Counted from the first letter of the stretch, positions 7,329-15,187 are shown. The stretch is DNA of 24,924 nt from JANNGZ01 sp031404155 (GCA_031404155.1 JANNGZ010000112.1:1-24924); one strand, 5' to 3'. The notes: generated by a model not told the origin, from the sequence alone. Numbers and translations: made by a program.

Positions 7329-7839
7329 CGCCGAAATTCTCCAGGTCCAGCCGGAGCACCTGCGCGTCTTCGCGCTGCTGCCCCGCCGCCGGGTAGTAGC
7401 CGCGGCGGGTGCCCACCTCGATGAAGCCGTAGCGCTGGTACGCGGCGCGTGCGCGCTGGTTGCTCTCGCGCACTTCGAGCCAGAGGCTGATCGATTCGCG
7501 CTCGCGCGCATGGGCCACCAGCTCGCGCATCAGGCGGTGCGCGTGGCCGCGGTGTTGGTGCGCCGGCTGCACGGTGAGGTTGAGCAGGTGCGACTCGGCC
7601 ACACCGTGCATCGCCACCGCGTAGGCGATGAACTCGCCGCTGCTTTGATCGCAGAGCAGGCCAGTCCAGTAACCCGCGGCGATCGAGTCGATGAAGTTGC
7701 CGCGGCTCCAGGGGAAGGGGTAGGCGCTGCGTTCGATCTCGAGCACCCCGTCGAGGTCGCTCAAACGCATCGGGCGCATCGTCAGCGCGGCCTGCGGGGT
7801 GACGGGTGATGCCTGCCGAGGGCGTGGCACGGCACTCAT
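7315..7839 (-). CDS. rimI: Ribosomal protein bS18-alanine N-acetyltransferase RimI
   Basis: A GNAT-fold acetyltransferase of 174 residues that acetylates protein N-termini, classically S18. MRPMRLSDLDGVLEIERSAY starts the fold near residue 21. LLNLTVQPAHQHRGHAHRLM contains the acetyl-CoA pyrophosphate-binding loop (QHRGHA). ESNQRARAAYQRYGF carries the late conserved Asn and Tyr. The ATG overlaps the tsaB stop by four bases. The extra 20 N-terminal residues are not part of the fold, so a start at 7779 is possible, but the ATGA overlap favours 7839. The tsaB neighbourhood is the common arrangement and supports RimI over other GNAT enzymes. Confidence 0.9.
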   Translation of the reverse strand: MSAVPRPRQASPVTPQAALTMRPMRLSDLDGVLEIERSAYPFPWSRGNFIDSIAAGYWTGLLCDQSSGEFIAYAVAMHGVAESHLLNLTVQPAHQHRGHAHRLMRELVAHARERESISLWLEVRESNQRARAAYQRYGFIEVGTRRGYYPAAGQQREDAQVLRLDLENFGDEQR

Positions 7840-8735
7840 CGTGCACGCTCGGCCTGCGCTTGCGCCTGCACCGGCGCTTGCGCTTGCGCCTGCACTTGCT
7901 CTTTCGCCTGCGCTTGCGTTCGAGCTCCGGCGTCCCCGCGCGCCTGGCGCTGCTGCTCCCGCTCGTTCGAGGTGAACGCCACCTTGTCGCGCACATACAG
8001 CGGCAATGCGAGCGCGGCGTCGACCGCTTCGCCCTGTTGCCAGGCCAGCAGCGCCAGCCGCGCGAGCGCGGCGGCACGGTTGAGGTTCAATTCGTAGCGC
8101 CTCGTGGCGGCGCTCAGCACCAGCCGGTCGGCAAAGGCCACCAGCGCGTTGCCGGCCACGGCCGCGGGTGGCTCATCGCACCAACTTGATTGCAGGTCGG
8201 CGATGTCCCACAAGGCCGGCTCGGCGCGGGTGTGCCAGCGCCGGCCGGTCCAGGCGTAGCGTGCGACATAGGCCTGCGCCATGCGGGCGTCGACCGCCAC
8301 GGTCACGTCGAAGGTGTCGGCTTCGTCACCGGCGCTCTCGCCGGCGCTTCCACCGACGCTTTCACCCGCGTTCTCATCGGCACTCGCATTGGCTTGTGCA
8401 TGTTGCGCCCGCGCATCCTCGGCCCCGATCAAGAGGCTGTCGATCGGCAGCACCGGCAGGCTCAAGCCGAGCGCCAGGCCCTGGGCCACCGCGCAGCTGG
8501 TGCGCAGGCCGGTGAACGCGCCGGGGCCGCGGCCGAAGGCGATCGCATTCAGGTCTTGCATCGTCAAACCGGCGTCGCGCAACAAGGCTTGCAGCGCCGG
8601 CAGGATTGCGGCCGACGCCCGCGCGCCACCTTCGGCTTCCAGGGTGTGGTGCTCGCTGCCCGCCACCACCGCCAGCAGCATGTGCTCGGTGGCGGTGTCC
8701 AGTGCGAGCAGGCACGGCGCGGGTTGGGCGGTCAT
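7836..8735 (-). CDS. tsaB: tRNA threonylcarbamoyladenosine modification protein TsaB, with repeat-rich additions
   Basis: TsaB partners TsaD and TsaE in making t6A37 on ANN-decoding tRNAs. The N-terminal half is typical: LLALDTATEHMLLAVV at the start, then AIAFGRGPGAFTGLRTS at residues 64-80. PLYVRDKVAF near 245-254 is the usual C-terminal end. At 299 residues it is longer than the usual 220-240. The excess lies in an Ala/Ser/Gly/Asp/Glu insert at about 107-140, and in a tail from 256 rich in Gln-Ala repeats. The start MTAQPAPC at 8735 is set by homology. rimI overlaps its stop by four bases. Confidence 0.93.
   Translation of the reverse strand: MTAQPAPCLLALDTATEHMLLAVVAGSEHHTLEAEGGARASAAILPALQALLRDAGLTMQDLNAIAFGRGPGAFTGLRTSCAVAQGLALGLSLPVLPIDSLLIGAEDARAQHAQANASADENAGESVGGSAGESAGDEADTFDVTVAVDARMAQAYVARYAWTGRRWHTRAEPALWDIADLQSSWCDEPPAAVAGNALVAFADRLVLSAATRRYELNLNRAAALARLALLAWQQGEAVDAALALPLYVRDKVAFTSNEREQQRQARGDAGARTQAQAKEQVQAQAQAPVQAQAQAERAR
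7852..7919. repeat. Degenerate hexamer repeat encoding the Gln-Ala tail of TsaB
   Basis: On the minus strand, CAGGCG and CAAGCG codon pairs alternate to give runs of Gln-Ala at TsaB residues 273-295. On the plus strand they read as repeats of GCTTGCGCCTGC. The unit is a multiple of three, so expansion or loss does not shift the frame. The tract ends just before the tsaB stop and the rimI start. Confidence 0.75.
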
Positions 8736-8755
8736 CGGAAAAATGCGTTTCGAAA

Positions 8756-8788
8756 GTGGCGGCGAAGTGGCGGCGAAGTGGCGGCGAA
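8756..8788. repeat. Three tandem 11-bp repeats upstream of tsaB
   Basis: GTGGCGGCGAA is repeated exactly three times (8756-8766, 8767-8777, 8778-8788), with a fourth partial copy beginning at 8789. The array lies 21-53 bases upstream of the tsaB start, in the 187-bp gap shared with the divergent dioxygenase gene, where a promoter or leader of tsaB would be expected. Confidence 0.8.
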
Positions 8789-8860
8789 GTTGCAGTGACG
8801 GGAGCGCAATGAAGTGTAGTGGGCGCGGGTTGACGGGGGTGGGTTCGCGTGAAGGAACGG

Positions 8861-8885
8861 TGCGCTGCCGCGCAGTAAAGTGCGC
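8861..8885. promoter_or_regulatory. Alternating TGCGC/GCGCA inverted repeats upstream of the dioxygenase gene
   Basis: TGCGC (8861-8865), GCGCA (8870-8874) and TGCGC (8881-8885) form two overlapping inverted repeats with spacers of four and six bases. They end 37 bases before the dioxygenase start, where a regulator of the catabolic operon could bind. In such GC-rich DNA this may be chance. No convincing promoter was identified beside it. Confidence 0.3.
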
Positions 8886-8922
8886 GTCAATCGCAGCCCC
8901 AGAACGCCAGGACCACCCCTCG

Positions 8923-9789
8923 ATGATCCAACTCCTCGACATCCGCTACGTGCGCCTGGGCACGCGCAGCCTCGACACCGCGGACCGCTTCGCGCGCGAG
9001 GTGGTCGGCCTGCAAGCGGTGCGCCACGAAGGCGGCGCACGGTATTACCGCAGCGACGACCGCGACCACACGCTGGTGTATTTCGAAGGCGACCCGGCCG
9101 ACCACACCGTAGGCTTCGAGCTGCGCGACGCGGCCGCGCTGGACGCCGCGGCGGCGCAGCTCTCGAACACCGGCATCGCGGTGCGCGCCGGCAGCGCCGA
9201 CGAGTGCGAACAGCGGCATGTCGGCGCCTTCATCCATTTCCGCGACCCGACCGGCAACCCGATCGAGCTGGTGGTGCGCCCGCATCACAGCGGCCGGCGT
9301 TACTTCGCCTCGCGCGACGCCGGCATCACCGGGTTCAGCCATGTCGGGCTTTGCACCACCCATGCCACGCGCGACGAGGCCTTCTGGACGCAGACGCTCG
9401 GCGCGCGGGTGAGCGACCGCATCGGCCAGGCGCCCTTGCTGCGCATCGACGAGGTGCACCACCGCGTCGCGCTCTTCCCCACCACCCACGCCGGGGTGCA
9501 GCATGTGAACCACCAGGTGGCCAGCATCGACGATGTGATGCGCGCCTGGTACTGGCTCAAGGAGCGCGGCGTGCGCATCGTCTTCGGCCCCGGCCGGCAC
9601 CCGACCTCGAGCGCCGTGTTCCTGTACTTCGAGGGCCCGGACGGCATGGTCTACGAATACTCCACCGGCGTGCGCAGCATCCCGCCGGAGCAGGAGGGCA
9701 GCTACCAGCCGCGCCAGTTTCCGCGCGCCAACGAATCGTTTTGCATGTGGGGCTCGGTGCCCGATATCGCGGAGTTCAAGACCACATGA
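8923..9789 (+). CDS. Type I extradiol ring-cleavage dioxygenase (VOC family)
   Basis: A 288-residue protein built of two vicinal-oxygen-chelate domains, about residues 5-120 and 136-250, like catechol 2,3-dioxygenases and 2,3-dihydroxybiphenyl dioxygenase. The second domain keeps the iron site: His140 (GFSHVGL), His197 (VNHQV) and Glu245 (VYEYS). The His179-His180 pair in DEVHHRVALF corresponds to the catalytic His region of the family. It should therefore be an active Fe(II) enzyme opening an ortho-dihydroxy or aminohydroxy aromatic ring. The start MIQLLDIRYVRL is chosen because the fold begins there; its Shine-Dalgarno is weak (CCAGGA). It heads the catabolic operon. The ring substrate is unknown. 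Confidence 0.87.
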   Translation: MIQLLDIRYVRLGTRSLDTADRFAREVVGLQAVRHEGGARYYRSDDRDHTLVYFEGDPADHTVGFELRDAAALDAAAAQLSNTGIAVRAGSADECEQRHVGAFIHFRDPTGNPIELVVRPHHSGRRYFASRDAGITGFSHVGLCTTHATRDEAFWTQTLGARVSDRIGQAPLLRIDEVHHRVALFPTTHAGVQHVNHQVASIDDVMRAWYWLKERGVRIVFGPGRHPTSSAVFLYFEGPDGMVYEYSTGVRSIPPEQEGSYQPRQFPRANESFCMWGSVPDIAEFKTT

Positions 9790-9845
9790 GCCCGCACGGC
9801 CGCCCGAAGGGCGAATACCGCAGTGCGTAGCACGGAGGTTGCCTG

Positions 9846-11333
9846 ATGAGCCGCCATCGCATCGCGCTGCCCGCGCACCTGAGTTCGTTGCGCTGTTATG
9901 TCGACGGCGCGTTTGTCGAAACCGCGCGCCAGTTCCCGAACATCTGCCCGGTGGACGGCCACACGCTCGCTCAAGTGCATGAGGCCGATGCGACCTTGGT
10001 CGACCGTGCGGTGAACGCCGCGCGCGCGGCGCTGCGCGGGCCCTGGGGCAAGCTGCCGGTGGCCGAACGCGCCGCGCTGCTGCACCGCGTGGCCGACGGC
10101 ATCGAGAAACGATTCGATGACTTCGTGGCGGCCGAGGTGGCCGACACCGGCCGCCCGGTGGCGCAGGCCCGCAGCCTGGATGTGATGCGCGGCGTGGTGA
10201 ACTTCCGCACTTTCGCCGACCTGATCAAGCTCAGCGGCGGCGAAAGCTACGAGACCCACCTGCACGACGGCACCGACCTGCTCAACTACACGGTGCGCAA
10301 ACCCCATGGCGTGGTGGGCATCGTCTCGCCGTGGAACCTGCCGCTGCTGCTGCTGACCTGGAAGGTGGCGCCGGCGATGGCCTGCGGCAACGCGGTGGTG
10401 GTCAAGCCGTCGGAAGAAACGCCCTCCTCGGCCACGCTGCTCGCCGAGGTGATGCACGACGCGGGTGTGCCGCCCGGCGCCTTCAACCTGGTGCATGGCT
10501 TCGGGCCCGGCTCGGCGGGCGAGGCGTTGACGCGCCACGCCGGCATCGACGCGATTACCTTCACCGGCGAGTCGCGCACCGGCTCGGCGATCATGAAAGC
10601 GGTGGCCGACGGGGTGAAGGAACTCTCCTTCGAACTCGGCGGCAAAAATGCCGCGGTGGTATTTGCCGACGCCGACTTCGACGCCGCGGTGGCGGGTGTG
10701 GCGCGCTCGTCGTTCACCAACGCGGGGCAGGTGTGCCTGTGTTCAGAGCGGGTCTATGTGGAGCGCCCGATCTTCGAGCGTTTTGTCGCCGCGCTGAAGC
10801 TGAAAACCGAGGCGCTGAAAATCGGCTGGCCCGACGAGCCGGGGGTCGACATGGGCTCGCTGATTTCGCATGAACACCGCGAAAAAGTGTTGTCCTACTA
10901 CCGCCTGGCGGTGGAAGAAGGCGCCACCGTGGTCAGCGGCGGCGGCGTGCCGAAATTCGGCGACGCCCGCGACGAAGGTGCTTATGTGCAGCCGACGATC
11001 TGGACCGGCCTGGCCGACCACGCCCGCTGCGCCCGCGAGGAGGTCTTCGGCCCGGTCTGCCATGTGTCGCCCTTCGATACCGAGGACGAAGCGGTCCAAC
11101 GCGCCAACGACAGCGCCTACGGCCTCGCGGCTTGCGTGTGGACCACGAACCTGAGCCGCGCGCACCGGGTGTCACGCCAGCTGCACGCCGGTATCGTGTG
11201 GGTCAACACCTGGTTCGCGCGCGACCTCCGCACCCCGTTCGGCGGCGCCAAGCTGTCGGGCATCGGCCGCGAGGGTGGGCGCTGGTCGCTCGACTTCTAT
11301 TCCGAAGTCACCAACATCTGCATCAAGGTTTGA
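9846..11333 (+). CDS. 2-hydroxymuconic / 2-aminomuconic semialdehyde dehydrogenase
   Basis: An NAD(P)-dependent aldehyde dehydrogenase of 495 residues. Catalytic residues are visible: Asn164 in SPWNLPL, Glu263 in FELGGKN, and the nucleophile Cys297 in GQVCLC. EEVFGPV is the cofactor-binding Glu motif. The IVSPWNLPLLLLTWKVAPA segment and GQVCLCSERVYVE are typical of the muconic-semialdehyde branch (DmpC/XylG, AmnC). With a 2-aminomuconate deaminase immediately downstream, 2-aminomuconic 6-semialdehyde is the favoured substrate. GGAGG at 9834-9838 is a strong ribosome binding site seven bases before the ATG. It lies 56 bases after the dioxygenase gene. Confidence 0.92.
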   Translation: MSRHRIALPAHLSSLRCYVDGAFVETARQFPNICPVDGHTLAQVHEADATLVDRAVNAARAALRGPWGKLPVAERAALLHRVADGIEKRFDDFVAAEVADTGRPVAQARSLDVMRGVVNFRTFADLIKLSGGESYETHLHDGTDLLNYTVRKPHGVVGIVSPWNLPLLLLTWKVAPAMACGNAVVVKPSEETPSSATLLAEVMHDAGVPPGAFNLVHGFGPGSAGEALTRHAGIDAITFTGESRTGSAIMKAVADGVKELSFELGGKNAAVVFADADFDAAVAGVARSSFTNAGQVCLCSERVYVERPIFERFVAALKLKTEALKIGWPDEPGVDMGSLISHEHREKVLSYYRLAVEEGATVVSGGGVPKFGDARDEGAYVQPTIWTGLADHARCAREEVFGPVCHVSPFDTEDEAVQRANDSAYGLAACVWTTNLSRAHRVSRQLHAGIVWVNTWFARDLRTPFGGAKLSGIGREGGRWSLDFYSEVTNICIKV

Positions 11334-11346
11334 AGGAGAGCACCTC

Positions 11347-11805
11347 GTGAGCAGCACCGACCCGCAAGTCGACGAAGGCAGGGCCAAACCGCGGGGCGCC
11401 TACTCGCGGGTCAAACGCGCGGGCGACTTTCTTTACGTTTCGGGCATCAGCTCGCGCCGTGCCGACAACAGCATCGCCGGCGCCACCATGGACGCGATGG
11501 GCACGATGACCCTGGACATCCGCGAGCAGACCCGCGCGGTGCTGCAGAACATTGCCGACATCCTGGCCGGTGCCGACGCATCGATGGGCGACCTGGTCGA
11601 GGTCTGCGCCTACCTGGTGAACATGAACGACTTCGGCGGCTACAACGAGGAGTACGCGCGCTGGTTCGCCACCATGGGCGAGCCGCCGGCGCGCACCACC
11701 GTGGCGGTGCACCAGCTGCCGCACCCGCTGATGCTGATCGAGATCAAGGCGGTGGCCTACAAACCGCTGGCCGAGACTGAAAGGCAAGGCTCGGCGCAGC
11801 GTTGA
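11347..11805 (+). CDS. 2-aminomuconate deaminase (RidA/YjgF family)
   Basis: A 152-residue RidA-fold protein. YSRVKRAGDFLYVSG, SSRRADNSIAGAT, LDIREQTRAVLQNI and RTTVAVHQLPHP reproduce the 2-aminomuconate deaminases (AmnD/NbaF) far more closely than housekeeping RidA. Arg116 and Glu132 match the conserved RidA residues that bind the imine/carboxylate. It would hydrolyse 2-aminomuconate to 4-oxalocrotonate and ammonia, the step after the preceding dehydrogenase. The start is a GTG with AAGGAG ten bases upstream, 13 bases after the dehydrogenase stop. The C-terminal twelve residues are a polar tail. The match to the deaminase subfamily is recalled, not computed. Confidence 0.87.
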   Translation: MSSTDPQVDEGRAKPRGAYSRVKRAGDFLYVSGISSRRADNSIAGATMDAMGTMTLDIREQTRAVLQNIADILAGADASMGDLVEVCAYLVNMNDFGGYNEEYARWFATMGEPPARTTVAVHQLPHPLMLIEIKAVAYKPLAETERQGSAQR

Positions 11806-11966
11806 CCAGCCGTGCAGGGTTGCCTGCTGGCTGCGCGCCGCCTGCATCCGCTGCACCAAGTGCGGGCCGGAAGCGCTTCGCAGCGCCGCCGCCCTTCAGG
11901 GTTGAACCCGCTTCAAGGCGCCTGCCGCCGGTCTTAGACTCGGCGCGGTTCAGACAAGGAGACCGC

Positions 11967-13142
11967 ATGTCCCGCTTCATCACCCAGTTTGCCTACGCGC
12001 TCGCGCTGTGCGCCACCGGAGCTCACTCCCAAGCCCAGGCCCAGACCCCGATCAAGATCGGCTTCATCGCCGAACTCTCCGGCCCGCAGGGCGCCCTCGG
12101 CCAGGACCAGTACGACGCCTTCATGCTCGTGGTGGAGCGCAACGGCGGCAAGCTCGGCGGCGTGCCGGTGCAAATCCTGCGCGAGGACAGCCAGCTCAAG
12201 CCCGACGTGGCCACGCAGATCGTGCAGAAGCTGATCGAGAAGGAAAACGTGCCGATCATCACCGGCGTGACCTTCTCCAACGTGATGATGGCGATCCACA
12301 AGCCGATCACCGAGAAGGGCGTGTTCCTGATCGGCAGCAATGCCGGCCCGGCGCCGATCGCCGGCGCGTTGTGTTCGCCCTTCGCCTTCATCACCAGCTG
12401 GCAGAACGACAACCAGGCCGAGGTGGTGGGCAAGTACGCCAGCGACAAGGGCATCAAGACGGTCATCGGGATGGCGCCGAACTACCAGGCCGGCAAGGAC
12501 TTCATCGCCGGCTTCAAGCGCTTCTACAAGGGCGAGGTGGTCGACGAGATCTACACCCCGCTGAACCAGCCCGACTTTGCGGCCGAGTTGGCGCAGGTGG
12601 CGGCCAAGAAGCCCGACGCGGTGTATGTGTTCTACCCCGGCGGCCTGGGCGTGAACTTCGTGCGCCAGTACCAGCAGGCCGGGCTGCTCGGCAAGATTCC
12701 GCTGCTGAGCACCAGCACCACCGACGGCTCGACGCTGCCGGCGCAAAAGGAAGCCGCGCTCGGTGTCATCTCCGGCACCTTCTGGGGCCCGGATTTCGAC
12801 AACGCCGCGAGCAAGCAGTTCGTGACCGAGTTCGAAGCCAAGTTCAACCGCATCCCGAGCCAGTACGCCGCGCAGAGTTACGACGCCGCGCTGCTGCTCG
12901 ACTCGGCCATCGGCAAGGTCAAGGGCAATGTCGCCGACAAGACCGCGTTCCGCGCCGCGCTGAAGGCGGCGGATTTCAAGAGCGTGCGTGGCAACTTCAA
13001 GTTCGGCGCCAACCAGTTCCCGGTGCAGGACATGCATGTGTTCGAAGTGGCCAAGGACGCCAAGGGCCGTGTCTCGCTGAAGACCCTGGCCACGCCGCTG
13101 AAGAACCACACCGACGCCTACGCTGCGCAGTGCAAGATGTGA
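11967..13142 (+). CDS. ABC importer substrate-binding protein (LivK-like)
   Basis: A 391-residue periplasmic binding protein of the branched-chain amino acid/amide/aromatic (HAAT) class. The signal peptide ends Ala-Gln-Ala near residue 25, and the mature protein opens PIKIGFIAELSGPQGALGQD, the usual start of the Peripla_BP_6 fold. YDAFMLVVERNGGKLGGVPV and TGVTFSNVMMAIHKP follow as expected. AAGGAG precedes the ATG by seven bases. It follows the deaminase by 161 bases with no clear terminator, so it is probably in the same operon but may have its own promoter. The ligand cannot be read; the context suggests an aromatic or amino-aromatic acid. Confidence 0.93.
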   Translation: MSRFITQFAYALALCATGAHSQAQAQTPIKIGFIAELSGPQGALGQDQYDAFMLVVERNGGKLGGVPVQILREDSQLKPDVATQIVQKLIEKENVPIITGVTFSNVMMAIHKPITEKGVFLIGSNAGPAPIAGALCSPFAFITSWQNDNQAEVVGKYASDKGIKTVIGMAPNYQAGKDFIAGFKRFYKGEVVDEIYTPLNQPDFAAELAQVAAKKPDAVYVFYPGGLGVNFVRQYQQAGLLGKIPLLSTSTTDGSTLPAQKEAALGVISGTFWGPDFDNAASKQFVTEFEAKFNRIPSQYAAQSYDAALLLDSAIGKVKGNVADKTAFRAALKAADFKSVRGNFKFGANQFPVQDMHVFEVAKDAKGRVSLKTLATPLKNHTDAYAAQCKM

Positions 13143-13171
13143 TGCGCGGCACAGCGTTCGCCTGAGTACGA

Positions 13172-13192
13172 AGGCCGGCTTTGTGCCGGCCT
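13172..13192 (+). other. Intercistronic stem-loop after the binding-protein gene
   Basis: AGGCCGGC (13172-13179) pairs perfectly with GCCGGCCT (13185-13192) around a five-base loop. No T-tract follows. It sits between the binding-protein and permease genes, where stable hairpins often protect the upstream message so that the binding protein is made in excess over the membrane parts. It lies 22 bases before the GTG start of livH. Confidence 0.65.
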
Positions 13193-13213
13193 CGTCGTAT
13201 CTGCCGCAACCCC

Positions 13214-14137
13214 GTGACCACCGGCCTCTTCCTCACCCAGCTGCTCAACGGGCTCCAGCTCGGGGTGCTGTTGTTCCTGCTTGCGTCGGGCCTGACGCTG
13301 GTGTTCGGGATCATGAACTTCGTGAACCTGACCCATGGCTCGCTGTACATGATGGGCGCCTACTTCGCGGCGGCCGCGTACAACGCCTTCGGCGGTTCGT
13401 TCCTGGCGGCGGCACTGGCCGCGGTGCCGGGCACGCTGCTGCTCGGATTTGCGGTCGAGCGGCTGGCGCTGTCCACGCTCTACGGCCGCGACCACCTCGA
13501 CCAGGTGCTCGCCACCTTCGGCCTGATCCTGTTTTTCAATGAAGTGGTGCGCATCATCTGGGGACCGGCGTCGGTCTACATGAACGTGCCCTCCTGGCTC
13601 ACCGGCACGGTGAACCTGTTCGGGCTGCCCTACCCGAGTTACCGCTTCGCGATCATCGCAGTGGGCTTGGGCGTCGGCGCCGGCTTGTACGCGGTGATCA
13701 ACAAAACGCGCATCGGCATGCTGATCCGCGCCGGCGCGTCCAACGCCGAGATGGTCTCGGCGCTCGGGGTCAACATCAAAGGCCTGAACTCGGTGGTGTT
13801 CGCGCTCGGCGCCGGCCTGGCCGGGCTCGCGGGTCTGATGGCCGGGCCGATCGTCTCGGTGCAGTCGGGCATGGGCGAGCCGATCTTGATCCTGACCCTG
13901 GTGGTCATCGTCACCGGTGGCATCGGCTCGATCCGCGGCGCGTTTTATGGCGCCTTGATCGTCGGCATCGTCGACACCGTGGGCCGCGCCTTCTTGCCGG
14001 CGCTGCTGCGCGAGTTCCTCGAGCGCTCGATCGCGCAGGCCGCCGGCCCGGCGATCGCCTCGATGCTGATCTACCTGCTGATGGCCGCGGTGCTGGCGCT
14101 CAAGCCGCAGGGGCTGTTCCCGGTGAAACATGGGTAA
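13214..14137 (+). CDS. livH: HAAT-type ABC transporter permease LivH
   Basis: A 307-residue inner-membrane permease with about eight hydrophobic segments. FLTQLLNGLQLGVLLFLLAS, GLTLVFGIMNFVNLTHGSLY and the late GGIGSIRGAFYGALIVG are LivH hallmarks; the last lies in the cytoplasmic loop contacting the ATPases. The start is taken as GTG at 13214 because the family begins MTTxLFLxQLLNGL. A TTG at 13181 has a better AAGG upstream but would add eleven residues that do not resemble the family and would begin inside the stem-loop. LivH pairs with LivM to form the channel. Confidence 0.93.
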   Translation: MTTGLFLTQLLNGLQLGVLLFLLASGLTLVFGIMNFVNLTHGSLYMMGAYFAAAAYNAFGGSFLAAALAAVPGTLLLGFAVERLALSTLYGRDHLDQVLATFGLILFFNEVVRIIWGPASVYMNVPSWLTGTVNLFGLPYPSYRFAIIAVGLGVGAGLYAVINKTRIGMLIRAGASNAEMVSALGVNIKGLNSVVFALGAGLAGLAGLMAGPIVSVQSGMGEPILILTLVVIVTGGIGSIRGAFYGALIVGIVDTVGRAFLPALLREFLERSIAQAAGPAIASMLIYLLMAAVLALKPQGLFPVKHG

Positions 14138-14144
14138 CCGACAG

Positions 14145-14213
14145 CCCCCACGCTCACTTCGTTCGCTGCCCCCCGCGGGGGCGCTCGGCCGCCTTGGGGC
14201 GGCCCGGCGGAGG
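14145..14213. repeat. Burkholderiales-type intergenic repeat with two hairpins
   Basis: Between livH and livM lies a sequence of a type widely dispersed in Burkholderiales genomes. It begins CCCCCACGCTCACTTCGTTC and continues into two perfect hairpins: 14168-14173 with 14177-14182 (6 bp, CGC loop), and 14187-14193 with 14198-14204 (7 bp, TTGG loop). It fills nearly all of the 81-bp gap. Its right end runs into GGAGG (14209-14213), which sits five bases before the livM GTG. Familiarity of the repeat is from memory; the hairpins are seen directly. Confidence 0.7.
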
Positions 14214-14218
14214 CCTCG

Positions 14219-15187
14219 GTGACGCCGCGTACTGTGTTTGCCGCCGCGGTGCTGATCCTGCTCGGCCTGGTGCCGGTGCTCGCCGCGGCGTTCCACCAGC
14301 CCTTCTACGTCACCCTGTTCACCCGCATCCTGATCTTTGCGCTTGCCGCCACCGGGCTGAACCTGATCCTCGGCTACGGCGCGATGGTGAGCTTCGGGCA
14401 TGCGATGTACATGGGCATCGGCGCCTATGCGGTGGGCATGCTCAGCCACCACGGCATCGGCAACGGCTGGGCGCACCTCGGCGCGGCGTTGGCGGCAGGC
14501 TTCGTCGTCGCGATCGCGGTCGGCACGATCTGCCTGCGCACCAGCGGCATGGCCTTCATCATGATCACGCTGGCGTTTGCGCAGATGGTGTTTTTCCTCG
14601 CGGTGAGCCTGAAGGAGTACGGCGGCGACGATGGCCTGTCGATCTCGGGCCGCAGCGACTTCGGGCTCTTCAGCCTGGCCGACAACAACAGCCTCTACTA
14701 CGCCGCCTACGGGCTGCTGCTGCTGGTGCTCTACGGCCTCTGGCGCCTGATCCACGCCCGCTTCGGCATGGTGCTGCGCGGTTGCAAGAGCAACGAGCGG
14801 CGCATGGCCGCGCTCGGCTTCCCCACCCTGCGCTACAAGCTCGCGGCCTATGTCATCTCGGCGCTGGTTTGTGTGCTCGCCGGCGTGCTGCTCGCCAACC
14901 TCACCAAATTTGTTGCACCCGCCTACATGGCCTGGACCGTGTCGGGCGAGCTGATCGTGATGATCGTGCTCGGCGGCCTGTCCACCCTCATCGGCCCGGT
15001 GGTCGGCGCGGTCGCGCTGCTGATGCTCGAAGAAGGCCTGTCGTCGCTGAAGATCGGCGTGCCGGCGGTTGACACCTTGATCAACCAGCATTGGCTGGCG
15101 CTGATCGGGCTGTTTATCGTGTTGGTGGTCTTGGTGATGAAGCAAGGCATCTACGGTTGGTTTGTTGCCCGGGACAACGACCGATGA
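14219..15187 (+). CDS. livM: HAAT-type ABC transporter permease LivM
   Basis: A 322-residue inner-membrane permease. LNLILGYGAMVSFGHAMYMG is the signature of the LivM branch, and VLGGLSTLIGPVVGA near residue 260 is the conserved loop meeting the ATP-binding subunits. Around nine hydrophobic segments are visible. The start is GTG with GGAGG at 14209-14213, at the end of the intergenic repeat. The stop overlaps livG by four bases (ATGA). It is the second half of the transmembrane channel with LivH. Confidence 0.94.
   Translation: MTPRTVFAAAVLILLGLVPVLAAAFHQPFYVTLFTRILIFALAATGLNLILGYGAMVSFGHAMYMGIGAYAVGMLSHHGIGNGWAHLGAALAAGFVVAIAVGTICLRTSGMAFIMITLAFAQMVFFLAVSLKEYGGDDGLSISGRSDFGLFSLADNNSLYYAAYGLLLLVLYGLWRLIHARFGMVLRGCKSNERRMAALGFPTLRYKLAAYVISALVCVLAGVLLANLTKFVAPAYMAWTVSGELIVMIVLGGLSTLIGPVVGAVALLMLEEGLSSLKIGVPAVDTLINQHWLALIGLFIVLVVLVMKQGIYGWFVARDNDR

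Noticed and set aside
8756..8788. Short repeat array considered as CRISPR-like
   Set aside because: The 11-bp units are directly abutting with no spacers, and no cas genes are present.
14168..14204. Hairpins between livH and livM considered as a rho-independent terminator
   Set aside because: No T-tract follows, the sequence matches a dispersed repeat, and livM-livG-livF continue on the same strand with overlaps.
13118..15145. A 675-codon open frame on the minus strand opposite livH and livM
   Set aside because: It is a mirror of the permease genes: rich in His, Gln, Arg and Asp without any domain pattern, as expected from antisense reading of high-GC coding DNA.
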